A stretch of DNA of 64,000 nt from Harmonia axyridis (GCF_914767665.1 NC_059504.1:46469720-46533719); one strand, 5' to 3'. Positions 22,441 to 34,309 are shown, numbered from the stretch's first letter. The notes: generated from the sequence alone by a model not told the origin. Numbers and translations: made by a program.

Positions 22441-22540
22441 ACTCTTAAAGGTGATTATGTTGGCGAATAAAGTCGAATATTTGAGAAAAAAGTGTTTTAC
22501 CTCGTCAGGCTCGGATTTATTGACTGAATTATTAGCAGTT
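22441..22540 (+). mobile_element. MAR-I mariner, 3' end right of the LINE insertion
   Basis: Starts ACTCTTAAAGGTGATTATG and encodes TLKGDYVGE with a stop, the last residues of an irritans-type transposase. It continues GAGAAAAAAGTGTTTTACC, then the terminal sequence GTCAGGCTCGGATTTATTGA, close to the usual irritans end. Joined to 18371-18556 it would leave the reading frame unbroken across the LINE. Confidence 0.8.
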
Positions 22541-22636
22541 TGTATGAAAATAAACCTCGAAGCGATATGGAGGTGCATTAGAAATTCTTGACAATATAGA
22601 AACTTCTCTTATTCAGAAGGTTAGGGCTGTTTTATC

Positions 22637-23751
22637 AGGTTTACAACTTTGCTTCCGCCGTTTTGCAATAGATTGCTTTAGCAGTAAATGGTAGTCGAAA
22701 TGAATAGATCGTAGATGTCATACAATAAGCTTAGATATTCGTGAACATAACGCCATCGAAATATAAGTCGATTTGTGCATCATAAAGTTATTCTCGATTA
22801 AACATGTCAGTTTGAGTGCCAAATTCTCGTTATTGCGGGAGGTTTTAATTTTCTGCTTTAATATAAAGAAATCTGCGGCTGAGTCTCTTCGAATGCTCTC
22901 AAATACTCATGATGAGGCCGCTATTAGTGGAAAAATGTGCCGAGAGTGGTTTCGATGCTTCGAGAACGGTGATTTTGACGTCGAAGACGCATGGCGATGA
23001 CAGAGAGAAGGTTTTCGAAGATGCAGAATTAGAGGCATTGATCAAAACTCGTGTCCAACGTAACAAGAATTGGCAGGATCTTTGGATGTGACTCAACTAG
23101 CCATTTCAAAACGCCTGAAAGTCATGGGAATGATTCAGAAACAAGGAAATTGGTTGTCGTACGTGTTGAAGCCGAGAGATGTCAAACGGCGTTTGTTTGC
23201 TTGTGAACAGTTGCTTGCAAGGCAAAGACGGAAGGGATCACATTGTGACTGGAGATAAAAAATGGATTCATTACGACAACCCCAAGCGCAGAATCATGGG
23301 GATATTCGGACCATGCTTCCATGAAGACGGCAAAACCGAATATTAACGGTTCCAAGGTCGTGCTCAGTATTTGGTGGGATCAGCTCGGCGTAGTGTATTA
23401 TGAGTTTTTAAAAAAGAATGAAACAATCACAGGCGGTCGTTATCGAACGCGTTTAAGTCGAGCATTGAAATACAAATGGCCACAATACAACGAGAGACAT
23501 GATAAAGTGATTTCATAGCATGACAATGCTGGACTCCATGTTGCGAAAATTCTTGAAAATGTTGAAATGGGAAGTCCTACCCCAACAGCCGTATTCTTCA
23601 TACGTTGGTCTCTCGGAGAAGTAAAAAATTAGTTCGATGGAAGAAAGTAGTGGCCAGCGATGTACAATACTTTGAATCATAAATGTACAACCAGTTTTTA
23701 CAATAAAGCCTCGAATTTCGAAAAAAAAGGTGGAAGCAAAGTTGTACGCCT
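22637..23751 (+). mobile_element. MAR-A mariner copy 3
   Basis: Left end GGTTTACAACTTTGCTTCC; right end GGTGGAAGCAAAGTTGTACGCC, with TATGTA after it. The transposase starts near 22804. Frames 22773-23000, 23070-23258 and 23321-23518 cover LREVLIFCFNIKKSAAESL, VTQLAISKRLKVMGMIQKQG and IWWDQLGVVYYEFLK. The block TGDKKWIHYD lacks the Glu after the first catalytic Asp, and the third-Asp region is deleted. Four or more frameshifts. Confidence 0.9.
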
Positions 23752-23859
23752 ATGTATTATTTGAAGTTTCAAGCTCTTGACATAACACCCATTTTATCAA
23801 TTTCATAATGCAATAAACATGTATGGGGGATAATCCGAAGTAATTGTTTTAGGTAGCGG
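23752..23859. other. No gene seen
   Basis: Short AT-rich spacer. Confidence 0.4.
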
Positions 23860-24130
23860 GGATTCAGGTGGTACGCCACTGGAGCCTCGGGTTCTACCGC
23901 GATCCGATGCTGTAACTCATCGCATTTTTCGAGTCAACAATGGAACCCGTCTAATTTATCGGATCGCGTCTAATCGAAAATACGCATGGCAATTTCCCTA
24001 GGTATGCGTTTCGGACTGACGACGTTTTATTGGACAAATTTCTGACGTCGCATTCTTCGCGAAAAGAACGTGAGGGGCCTTCGAAGTGGACTGCTGCGGC
24101 ATCGCCTCAAGGATCCGAGACCAACTTCAA
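23860..24130. other. CpG-rich island
   Basis: CpG-rich and frame-poor. Not repeated within the window. Confidence 0.35.
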
Positions 24131-25319
24131 AGAATATAGGGCAGAAAGATTCTTCTTGTTGACTTTTAGGGGACATCCCAGAAGTTAGTATTCGGCGAGG
24201 GAATAACTGATTTTACAGTTCTGGGTTGCGGAATTCAATCCAAATTCTTCATTTCGATCCTATTCAGATGGAAATGGAATCTTGAATTGTGAATCAGATA
24301 TCGATCTTCTTTGAGTTTTTTGACTCTTAACAGGAATGATATACTTGAAGGAAATAATCAAGATCAAAAATTGCACCTTGGGGAACTTGTAATTGATGAA
24401 TCGCTGATACCGTAAGTTCTATTCGAAGTTCATGATGATAATAATGACCGAATTAATTGGTAATTAATTCCCAGCCTCAAATTCTTGGAAAATTGAGTCG
24501 AACTGAAAACATTTAATAATATACTTTCTAACAAATGAATGAGTTATTATAACACAAGACAAAGAAACCGAAGAAAACTTCAGAAGGTCGATGAGCACAA
24601 AACCCTACCCAGTGAATTTAACTCTGTAAGTTCATTCGAGGACGTGCAAACATCTGAACGACTTCGCAAAACCTTCATCTTCGTAACAGAAGAGAAAATC
24701 TATCCTAAACTATGATAGAATGAAGAACAATCAAGTTTTCCGACAAGTGTATACTGAATTCGTGCCTAGTATGAAATTTGAGTAATGCTAAAAGAGCTAG
24801 TAGAATTTTGTTTAGCTAGAATGCCTGAATTATCTGAGTGTGTATGCAATGGTCTAAAGGTTTTAGAACTATTAAATTTTTTATTATTTATTCGGGCCAT
24901 TGTTGGACACAAACAATTACCGCGTCAAGAAAAATTTGGTGACAAAACTATATGGTCGGCTTAATTAAACCAACAAATTACATGTATATAGGGTTATGTA
25001 AAGGAACAGATAAGAAGGCTTTGAAACCTCAACCATTCAACCCTTTTCAATAAAAATATCAATCGACTCAGGTTGTTCTAGTGAGTAGCTTTATATGGTT
25101 TACAATCAATATTAATCTTTCTTAATAACATGTTACCATCATTTGAATGATTTAATATACTGTATCAAATTCAATCACCTTTTTCAATAACGAGGAGAAA
25201 ATTTATTTCATCCCGATCTTCTCAGTATTTTCATATTTCTGCTTGAATACACACTGTAGGCCCTTTGACTTTCTATCAATGATTAAGTGGATACAGTTCA
25301 TCAAGAGAGAGGATAAGCA
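24131..25319. other. No gene; possible LINE 3' UTR scrap
   Basis: Mostly unassigned AT-rich sequence. Near 24885-24930 the minus strand reads TTGTTTGTGTCCAACAATGG and then AATAAATAATAAAAAA, recalling the 3' UTR and tail of the CR1-group LINE at 22.3-22.4 kb (GTTTGTGTCC, AATAAATATTATT). Coding sequence of that LINE was not recognised next to it. Confidence 0.3.
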
Positions 25320-25694
25320 TTATTATGCCATTGTTAGGGCAAAATCCACTCCAAAAAAGTTTCTTCGAAATTTTGACACTGCGAGATCCCAGAAGTATTT
25401 GGATCTTAGCAAAAATATATTACACCTCCTCACAGGGCATTATAGCCTTAGGAAGCACCCCATGAGATTGGTTCTAGCAGAAAACGCCGACTGTAGATTC
25501 TGTGGGGAGGAGGAAGAAACTCCGGATCACCTGGTGACGGAATCCCTCGGCATCACTAGCCAAGGCAAAATCTGCTTTGGACACGAAATGAGGAATTAGC
25601 TTCCTTGAAGATATCCCAGATAATGTAGTTCATTAGAACTCTGCAACTGGAAGGCGAGCTGTAGATGACGTTATGGATAGAATAGCTCTGATAG
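25320..25694 (+). mobile_element. RHL-1 LINE 3' end
   Basis: The frame 25243-25599 contains KKFLRNFDTARSQKYLDLSK, LLTGHYSLRKHPMRL and the knuckle CRFCGEEEETPDHLVTE, in which the last Cys has become Ser. The short 3' UTR includes GCTCTGATAGTGCAAGAG. The fragment is joined directly to an RTE LINE end, so one truncated or inserted next to the other. Confidence 0.85.
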
Positions 25695-26190
25695 TGCAAG
25701 AGATCTTAGCCTTAAACTTAAAATTCGCCTTGTGAGATGTGACGTGCTGTCAATTCTTTTCTACGGAATGGAAACGTGGACATTGAAGAAGATTGATACC
25801 AGAAGGATTGAAGCATTTGAAATTTGGATGTACCGCAGGATACTAAGAGTATCGTGGACAGAGAGAGTAACGAATGTGGAGATCTTGTGGAGAATGCAGA
25901 AAGAGAAATAATTGGTACTGTCTATTAAAAAGCGCAAAATGCAATATTTGGGAGATATTATGAGAGGAGATAGATACCAGTTGCTGCAACTTATTGTCCA
26001 GGGAAAGATAATGGGCAAAAGATCAATAGGAAGAAAAAACTTATGATTGAAGAACTTGAGAGAATGGTACAATTGCAACTGCCAATTGTTTAGATCTGAA
26101 GTATAGAGAACAGGCATAGCTTTGATGACAGCCAAACTTCAGAACGAAGACGGCACATGAAGAAGAAGAAGATGGGAGGCACAATAGACC
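25695..26190 (+). mobile_element. RTE-group LINE 3' end
   Basis: Reads LVRCDVLSILFYGMETWTLK, RRIEAFEIWMYRRILRVSW, then IKKRKMQYLGDIMRG and GKRSIGRKN, the standard C-terminal blocks of RTE-type ORF2 (Y(G)xETW, RRLxAFExWxxRRxLRIxW, RGRR). It ends in a GAAGAAGAAGAAGATGG run near 26158-26175. Several stops and one clear frame break. The opposing 124-codon frame is antisense. Confidence 0.85.
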
Positions 26191-26449
26191 ATTAGATCGT
26201 AGTGGAACATTCTGACATTCTGTCATCATCAACTATGCATATAAGTCGTTGCAGACAAATCCATAGAGAGTGCAAGAGAATTCTAGATTTGTCCTTATTG
26301 TTCTTCAAGAAATAATTTGTGTATCTCGTGTAAATGTACGTGTTGATGTTTCTACGAATAATACCTCCCCTGGCAGCCTGATGAGTCTTATTTTCACCCT
26401 GCATGAACGATGAGACTGGAACCTGAGTAGAACATCACACCATACCCGT
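26191..26449. other. No gene seen
   Basis: Nothing recognised. Confidence 0.45.
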
Positions 26450-26930
26450 TGCAGAAATCAAAAATCCACCGCGCCCCTGATGCTAAGTGAGACTTCTCTC
26501 GGTCGTTGCAACTCGCAACTTATTACGATGTGAGGCAGAAAACGTGCCAATTTAGGCGTTGTTTATCTTCGGCGATGCATTAGCATCGCTCCGTTCTCGT
26601 TTACAGAGCCGTGCGCGCACGTTGTAACGGCTTAAGTGGTACGTGCGCTCGGAAGACGGTTATTTGGCGGTGTCGAGATGAAAGAGCCGCAGATTTTCAG
26701 GTATTCGCCGCGAAACGGACGTTTCGCGTTTCTACGGGTGGTAGTACTGATTGAATGTGATCGTTTACATTTGCCAATGGTGCCAATTGTTGCGTCCACG
26801 CCTGTATACGTGATGTCGATAATGGTTGGAATGATTGTTTGATTCCGACTTCATGTGTTATGGAGTTTTTAACGAGAGTCTGTTCAAGTGTTGTCGATAC
26901 ATGCATGACCTATTGCAATAATACACGCCG
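26450..26930. other. CpG-rich island
   Basis: Includes CGTGCGCGCACG near 26607-26618 (palindromic). The 68-codon frame at 26636-26842 has no domain or codon signal. Confidence 0.4.
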
Positions 26931-27225
26931 GCATTTTTCAAGGAAATACTGCGGAAGTTATATACAAAAAGGCCATAAGCAATCAGACGGAGCAAGAGGT
27001 TTTTTAGAAAAGAAAAGTTTATTTGAAGCAAATAAATCAATGTTTTCGATAATGTTTGTCAATGGTTCAAGGTTTAATTCACCCTGAATTCATCACGTAC
27101 AACAAAATAATAAATATCGATTTGCAAAATGTTATTCGTAGACGGGTTGCAGTCAAGAAATCTTGGGATCAATTTAATTTCTTTCCGAACCTATTTCCAA
27201 TTGTATCTTACCCCCCGCTACTAAA
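26931..27225. other. No gene seen
   Basis: AT-rich spacer. Confidence 0.4.
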
Positions 27226-28160
27226 GGGTGTATTTTAGAACTATAGAACTTTAAATTGCAATAAAACAACGTAGGATTATTCGATTGACATGAATTTTAT
27301 TTATCCACAAGATAATCTTGTGGCATTACATTTTAAATATGATTTCTGGCATATGACCGCCACGGCTGGCTCGGATGTAGTCCAATCTGGACGTCCAATT
27401 TTCGATGACTTTTTCCAATATTTGTGGCCGTATATCGGCAATAACACGGCGAATGTTGTCTTCCAAATGGTCAAGGGTTTGTGGCTTATCCGCATAGACC
27501 AATGACTTTACATACCCCTACAGAAAGTAGTCTAGGGGTGTTAAATCACAAGATCTTGGAGGCCAATTCACAGGTCCAAAACGTGAAATTAGGCGGTCAC
27601 CAAACGTATCTTTCAATAAATCGATTGTGGCACGAGCTGCGTGAGATATTGCGCCGTCTTGTTGGAACCACAGCTCCTGGACATCATGGTTGTTCAATTC
27701 AGGAATGAAAAAGTTAGTTATCATGGCTCTATACCGATCACCATTGACTGTAACGTTCTGGCCATCATCGTTTTTGAAGAAGTACGGACCAATGATTCCA
27801 CCAGCCCATGAAGCGCACCAAACAGTCAGTTTTTCTGGATGTAACGGTGTTTCGACATACACTTGAAGATTAGCTTCACTCCGAATGCGGCAGTTTTGTT
27901 TGTTGACGAGGCCATTCAACCAGAAGTGCGCTTCATCGCTAAACAAAATAAAATGGACGTAGTGCGCGATACGTATTCCGCACAGAACTATTATTTTCGA
28001 AATAAAATTGCACTATTTGCAAGCGTTGTTCAGGTGTGAGTCTATTAATGATGAATTGGCAAACCAAACTGAGAATAAATCAGTTGACAGCTGTCAAATC
28101 GGTCGCCATCTTGAAAAGTAATGCCAACCTTAAAGTTATATACCTCGAAAAAAAACACCC
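27226..28160 (-). mobile_element. MAR-R (DD41D) mariner copy A, internally deleted
   Basis: Both ends are present: GGGTGTATTTTAGAACTATAG at 27226 (3' end) and the complement of GGGTGTTTTTTTTCGAGGT at 28160 (5' end). The frame 27518-27946 reads FSDEAHFWLNG, VNGDRYRAMITNFF, WFQQDGAISHAARATI and PPRSCDLTPLDYFL, with 41 residues between the Asp of QQD and the Asp of TPLD. A TGG-to-TAG change stops it just after YFL; the remaining C-terminus follows. The DNA-binding N-terminal half is missing. The deletion junction is the same as in copies C and D. It cannot make an active enzyme. Confidence 0.92.
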
Positions 28161-29409
28161 GTTATTATATGCGTTGTTAACCTGCGATGAAAAAAAAAGG
28201 ATAAAGAAGCTTTCCTTTGGATCAAGAATAAGCCCTTCAAAATAAATATGTAAACAAATACAGCAACGAATCACTCCATCTATACGTGGAGATAGAGTTT
28301 TTGCTGAGGTTTAATCTGCACTCTTGTCTCATACGTTGAAATGAATTATGCTCCGTTCACATTATCATGTTCTAATCATCTAAGATTTGTCTACACTTGC
28401 TTCATTGTTTGAAGTTAATAATTTTTTTGTATTGCTCTTCCTTGAAATAATATACCCTCCCGATCTATTCAGAGAATTGCATTCATTAGGATCGGAGCAA
28501 TAAAATTAATACACATTTCATAAAAACAAATTGAGTAAAATAAGTCTTGCTAACTCCCTAGCGAATAAGCGGGGTATTTCTCCAATTTCTGTGCTATAGA
28601 AAATTATTATTATTGCTCCACAGTGCGTTTAATACAAAAATTCACTGAAGCCAAACCTGCCACACGATCTCGACAAATTTTCAATGACCCTTCAGAATGC
28701 TACGTCTTCATTCAACTCCCGAAATGGCCCCACGTAAAAAACCATTGACCTTGTACTCCAAGATCAGATACTTCCTCACGCGATCAAGTGGACTGCAAAT
28801 ACTCAAAAAGTTGACTCCGATCATCCGCAAAAATATGACGAGGGCAAAAATAGGCCCAGGACCGAGCTTCTCCGTTTCGCCACATGGGTACAATATTTCG
28901 TGAAGTTTGTTTAGAATGAGATTATGACCACAGACTCGTAAAGTAAAATAGTGTTTTTGGTTATGATCACGAATTGATAGTTAGACACATAAACAATAGT
29001 GTTTGTTTAACTGAGAACATAGTAGGTACGTGACATTTACGACTCTTCAAATGACCATTTAGGAATTTAATGTTTGAGGGATTAGTTGTTTGGTTTTGTT
29101 TTAAGGCGGGTTGTTAGGGAGTTTGATGATAGGAATTTGTCACTTGAAACCTGAGAAGACAAGGCATGATTCACGACAACTTTCACATAAGCTTTCATTG
29201 AGGTGATTATCACGATCAAAAGAATAATTCCTAAGTTCGAATTCCGTTCGTTTTTGGAAAACTCTATTGGTATTATTCGTCGACAAACGTTTTGTCGAAT
29301 CTTCTATCTTAATGAAGGGTTTTTCAATTGAAGGTTTCATTTTGAATATCCTTCTATCTGGATAGCTGTCATTTACGAGGCTGTCATCTTTCAACATTTG
29401 ACAAGTAAA
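28161..29409. other. No gene seen
   Basis: Sequence without recognisable coding content. Frames of 60-85 codons near 28.7-28.9 and 29.14-29.40 kb have no domain. No terminal repeats linked to known elements. Confidence 0.5.
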
Positions 29410-30179
29410 AACTATAAGCCATTAGTAAAAATGATACACGCTTCAACAACGCATTGAAATTGTTAAGTTCATTACAAAAATGGTGAAAATTTTGCAGTCA
29501 CATTTCTCAAAACTGAAGCAATTTTAGTTCGTCTTGAAGCAGCTTCTCGTCTGGCGATTGTAAAACTGGTGAAAAAATTTAAGCTATTGCGACAAGTTAG
29601 TGATGTGTAGAATCAAGACCGTGTGTGTCGCTTAATAAAAACGGATAATATTGCTGTTGTAGTCCGTAGTGTTAACGAAAACCCAGGTTTGATTCCTAAA
29701 CGTGTCACTGTTTGGTGATAGTGGTGGGATTGGATCTTTCTTATTCGAGAATGAGGCTGGTCCAACTGTTATTGTGAATGGATTATGCTACCGAGATATG
29801 ATGAATTTGTCATCGCTGGTATTGAAAGATATTAGACGAGGACGACGTCAGCGTCTACGTGCATTACAGTAACGAAATAATTGAAATTATCCAAGAAAAT
29901 TCTCCTCGGAGAGGTGATTCCAATTGGCCACATAGAATTTGTGATTTAACACCTTCAGACCCTCTTTCTTTGTGCCCTATGAAATATAAAGTCTATGCCA
30001 ATGCTCTACAATCGATTCATAACTGGAAGATGGAAGTTATGTCTATTGACATACAAGCTTGCTTAGGTCATAGAGTTTCTCATAGTTTTACCTGTGTTCT
30101 GAACATGTATTTTTGGGATGAATAAAGTTTATGGAGGACATACAGCCGCAAGTGTGCGAATTGGTTAGAGGAAAGTATA
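29410..30179 (+). mobile_element. MAR-E mariner-like element, left part (host of copy B)
   Basis: Very decayed. Readable blocks: RIEIVKFI (N-terminus, about 29450), ENEAGPTVIVNG (29745-29780), NWPHRICDLTPSD (29920-29960, in frame 29859-30125), YKVYANALQSIHNWK, and EDIQPQVCELV (30130-30165). This order matches the mariner-like transposases that end in a HLADIVFH block. The last block is not here but appears after copy B at about 31104, so B has split this element. Confidence 0.75.
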
Positions 30180-31103
30180 GGGTGTTTCTTTCGAGGTATA
30201 TAACTTTAAGTTGGCATTAATGTGCAAGATGGCGGCCGATTTAACAGCTGTCAAGTGATTTACTCTTAGTTTGGTTTGGCAATTCATCATGAATAGACTC
30301 ACGCCTGAACAACGCTTGCAAATAGTGAAATCTTATTTCGAAAATAATGGTTCTGTGCGGAATACGTATAGCGCACTACGTCCCTTAGCGATGAAGCGCA
30401 CTTCTGGTTGAATGGCTACGTCAGCAAACAAAACTGCCGCATTTGGAGTGAAGCTAATCCTCAAGTGTATGTCGAAACACCGTTACATCCAGAAAAACTG
30501 ACTGTTTGGTGCGCTTTATGGGCTGGTGGGATCATTGGTCCGTACTTCTTCAGAAACGACGATGGACCGAACGTTACAGTCAATGGTGATCGGTATAGAG
30601 CCAAGATTACTAATTTTTTCATTCCTGAATTGAACAACCATGATGTCCAGGAGCTGTGGTTCCAACAAGATGGCGCAACATGTCACACAGCTCGTGCCAC
30701 AATCGATTTTTTGAAAAACACGTTTGGTGAGCGCCTGATTTCACGTTTTGGACCTGTGAATTGGCCTCCAAGATCTTGTAATTTAACACCGCTAGACTAC
30801 TTTCTGTGGGGCAATGTGGAGTCATTGGTCTATGCGGATAAGCCACAATCCCTTGACCATTTGGAAGACAATATTCGCCGTGTTATTGCCGATATACGGC
30901 CACAAATGTTGGAAAAAGTAATCGAAAATTGGACGTCCAGATTGGATTACATCCGAGCCAGCCGTGGCGGTCATATGCCAGAAATTATATTTAAAATGTA
31001 ATGCCACAATATTATCTTGCGGATAAATAAAATTCATGTCAATCGAATGATCTATCGTTGTTTTATTGCAATTTAAAGTTCTATAGCTCTAAAAAAAACA
31101 CCC
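30180..31103 (+). mobile_element. MAR-R (DD41D) mariner copy B, nested in MAR-E
   Basis: Ends GGGTGTTTCTTTCGAGG and CTCTAAAAAAAACACCC, with TATA on both sides. The initiator ATG is at 30289 (MNRLTPEQRLQIVKSYF). The coding sequence jumps after about 31 residues (RNTYSALR) into a block homologous to SDEAHFWLNG, out of phase, so the N-terminal frame stops at once. The second frame (30408-31001, 197 codons) is complete to IIFKM. QQDGATCHTA is intact, while the block at the third-Asp region reads SCNLTPLDYF (Asp kept in PLD). It has about 12 bp more missing at the junction than the other copies. Confidence 0.92.
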
Positions 31104-31265
31104 TTTATATGGCGCTGCAACCATAACTGTGGCTATTTGGCTGATATCGTTTTCCATCGTTAACGGCATATCTTCCTCTTAACAATGAAATAAGCATCCT
31201 TTTATCCCTCTTATTTTTTTTTTCAATATCAAAATGAAACCTCTTATTGGAATCATGTAATCTTA
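31104..31265 (+). mobile_element. MAR-E element, right part
   Basis: Starts after the TATA target duplicate with GGCGCTGCAACCATAACTG and reads CNHNCGYLADIVFHR with a stop, the terminal block of MAR-E transposase. It is followed by TATCAAAATGAAACCTCTTATT, which corresponds to the terminal region at 57.9 kb (complement of AGAGGTTTCATTTTTGATA). Confidence 0.75.
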
Positions 31266-31439
31266 GCTTCCTACTAGTTCACTCAAAGGAACAAAATATG
31301 ATAAAGATCTGTTAACTTGTACTTCTAGATCGAATTGAAATATATTTTCGAAAGAAGTGAAGACCTGAATGATTAAAAAATTGAAATTCTATGAAAAGGT
31401 GTATCATTCCTATTAATTATTTCACCTTATAATGATTAC
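31266..31439. other. No gene seen
   Basis: AT-rich spacer. Confidence 0.4.
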
Positions 31440-31810
31440 TTATAAGGTAGAATCTAAACCCAAAACGCGTTCAATCAACATCGAAACACTTAAACCGTTA
31501 ATTAGAAGCGTCTATACGTCGAACGTCGGTATTTATCGCAGCGATTGATATTGAAAAATAATTCAACGCGTTATTAAAACGTCGCCTCTTAAAATATAGC
31601 CCTCATAATTCATGTTTCGATTTAAACCGATTAATGAGAACGAATGGTAATATGGCGAACGTTCAAACGTACCGAGTGTAACGAGGCCAAGTTTACATTG
31701 TGTCCGTTGTATTAACATCGGGATAAAATGTTTGGTTAGTTTCGGTTTATTATTTCCGATAATAAAGTAGCCGATATCCGGCGTTCGGATTTATAGATTT
31801 GGAATTTCAA
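31440..31810. other. CpG-rich island
   Basis: Rich in ACGT/CGTT words and TAAT motifs. No long frame on either strand. Confidence 0.4.
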
Positions 31811-31929
31811 GATATTGTGCAAGTTTTTATTTTGTAACGAGAATTATAACTTTGGTAGCTTCTGAAATAGCCTGTAGATCTTCTATTAAGATTGAGAGAT
31901 TAAGATTCACTTAAGGAGGTTTCGTTTCA

Positions 31930-33197
31930 CTGCGACCTTATGGTCTATGTGCCCCCCCTCAGAGCTATTCTCCCGGTAACGTGATTTACAGCTGGCCTTC
32001 CAGTTCCAGATTTCTGATGAACTCCAATATCTGGGATGGCTTTAAGGAATCTTACACTTCTACAAGTTTCGTATCTAAAGCAGGTTTTGCGTTGGCTAGT
32101 GATGTCGAGGCATTCCATCACCAGGTGAACCGCAGTTTCTTCCTCCTCCCCACAGAATCTGCACTCGTCATTTTCTGTTAGACCCATTCTCATGAGGTGT
32201 TTCCTAAGGCGGCAATGCCCTGTGAGGAATCCAGTAAGGAGGTGTGGTATATTTCTGCAAAGATCCAGATACAACTTGGATCTTGCAGAGTCAAAGTTCC
32301 GAAGAAACTTTTTGAAGTGATCCAAATCAAGAAGATTTCGCCAGAGTGTTCTCTTTCGGTTTTTCCTTCTCCTGAAATTCTTTCTTTGTCTACGCCACAG
32401 AAAGGTTTCGGGCCGATGAAAGGAGTTTGTGCTCCTTGTCTGGCAAGTATGTTGGCCTCTTCATTCCCTCTAATTCCCGAGTGGTCAGGAACCCAGACTA
32501 AAAACACCTTGTTATTCTTGCCTATTTCATTGGGTTTTCTTCGGCACTCCATTACCATCTTAGAATCGATGATATGTGAGCTCAGGGCTTTGATTGTAGC
32601 CTGACTATCAGAATGTATCGCTAAATGACGTTTCGGATAATTTCTTGCTAGGTTAATTTCTACACATCTTTCTATTGCAAGTATCTCTGCCTGAAAGACA
32701 CTTAGACAGCGGCCTAAATATATTGAGCATTTGGTACCAGTCCTGAATACTCCATCGCCAGTCCCCGTCGTGGTTTTGGAGCCATCTGTGTATCAGTTGA
32801 TGATATTTTTTTATGCACTGGAATTGTGGACTTCTTTGCCCAAACTTCTTCTCTACTTAGTAAGGTTTTTTCGATGCTTATTTTCTTTATCATCCTGTCA
32901 CTGGGAATTTTCGTTCGCTAATGGTACGTAATTAGTCAGGGAGGACTAGGCTCTCTTATTACTAATTACCTCATTACCGGTATCTTCTCTAGGTAGTCTT
33001 AGAGTGGCCTCATAGGCCATTATCTATCACTAGATGAAGAGGTGTGAGATCTGCAATGATCTCCAATGCCCTAGTTGGGCACGTTCTCACAGCTATAGTG
33101 ATACAAACACAGGCTAATCTTTCTATTGTATCAAGGGCTTTTTCGTGCTGTTCCCAGACTATTGCCCCATATGGTATTATTGTCCTTGTGTGATTCA
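31930..33197 (-). mobile_element. RHL-1 LINE 3' end, the best copy of this family
   Basis: From high to low coordinates: RTIIPYGAIVWEQ and LDTIERLACVCIT with TPTRALEII..LTPLHL (post-RT connection, about 33190-33010); the RNase H, with VFLVWVPDHSGIRGNEEA..LARQGA (32510-32430); PFIGPKPFCGVDK; a frameshift near 32320; FKKFLRNFDSARSKLYLDL; and the intact knuckle CRFCGEEEETAVHLVMEC (about 32180-32130). The 3' end is GCTCTGAGGGGGGGCACATAGACCATAAGG at about 31930-31965. Two long frames (31945-32325 and 32190-32558) carry it. The forward frame at 32197-32604 is antisense. It cannot be functional. Confidence 0.88.
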
Positions 33198-33347
33198 ATG
33201 CAAGAAGGCCTTAGAATAATTGAACAATGGTGCTTGTCAGTGGGGCTAAACATTCACCCATTCAAGACCAATTCTTTCAGATGAGGGGAAATCCCCCTCT
33301 AAGTACTTTTTCAAGAGTTAACGCTAAAACTCATGTACTCACCAGAG
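33198..33347 (+). mobile_element. RHL-1 LINE, 5' segment inverted relative to the 3' part
   Basis: The plus strand reads MQEGLRIIEQWCLSVGLNIH and PFKTNSF, then LTLKLMYSP. This is the RT thumb region ('EKWC...GL.INP.KT'), which should lie upstream of the RTIIPYGAIVW block of the minus-strand copy that begins at 33197. The 5' segment therefore points the opposite way from the rest, with about 60 codons missing at the join. Confidence 0.7.
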
Positions 33348-33589
33348 TTCTCTTCGATGAACTTTGCAGAATTTCATTCCGTTTTTAGGGCGGCTTCTTT
33401 ATGTTGCAGGAATAATTTTTATTTTCGATTCTCTTATCAGAATGCTGAATACTCAGAGAAAGGCAAAATATTCGAAAAACGATTCTATTTCACCTTATCC
33501 ATCTTATCATTGGCAACGATTTTGCACGCTTCATTTTATGTTACGTTACTGGAAATTGCAAAGACGCGGTAATTTGTCAATTCATCGTA
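33348..33589. other. No gene seen
   Basis: Nothing recognised. Confidence 0.4.
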
Positions 33590-34290
33590 CGTGATTGGTT
33601 GCTGATGGGTTGTCTACGGGTGCGCGTTACAACCACCCTTGAAATATCGAAAAGAAGAATTTCGCTTGAGATTGAGAACCACAAGCATCTCTTAGAAGTA
33701 GACGAATAAAATATCCTTATATTGATTAGTCTTCACATACACCTCATAAACTGAAGAAAATAAAAAAAAGAACAAGATATTAATAATATACATTTAAGTC
33801 ACACGTAGAATGCGAAAACGAACGAGACGACCCTTTCCTTACGTTTAGATTTCAACCTCACTATTCGACTTCATTCAATTCCGACTAGCTCGGTAGATTG
33901 CGACACGTAGGTGTGTCTTTACAACTCGGCACGCTTGTGTAGACAACAAACACAGCGTGCATAAATCATTTACGGGACCGCGACGAATTTCACAACTACA
34001 ACAGTTGTGTCCGCCTCACCTGGGAATCTCGACGGAATTTTATTTTATCAGTTTCACATCCAGTTCCCGTTCACCCAAAGATATTTCATTCATTACGAAA
34101 TGTACGATCCGAGGAATTTCGAACGAGATAATCTGTCACGAGGTCCCGATTCGAATTTTCATTCATTCCGCTGGCTGGCCGGGAGAGAAAGAGAATGATT
34201 GTATGGCCCCTTTTGATTCGTGTTGTGATTACAAATCGAAAACCATTTTGTCGAATTGATCGAATTGAGAACAAAATGTCTTCGATGCAC
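33590..34290. other. CpG-rich island
   Basis: Long single-copy-looking stretch. A 100-codon frame (33957-34259) and several overlapping ones on both strands lack motifs. Treated as non-coding. Confidence 0.4.
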
Positions 34291-34309
34291 TGGAAAAGTG
34301 TTTTCCCCA

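Noticed and set aside
27518..31001. Domesticated (SETMAR-like) transposase genes
   Set aside because: Both lack the DNA-binding half, one has a nonsense change, and both keep terminal repeats and the shared deletion. They are dead transposons.
32197..32604. 135-codon plus-strand frame
   Set aside because: Antisense of the RHL-1 RNase H and linker.
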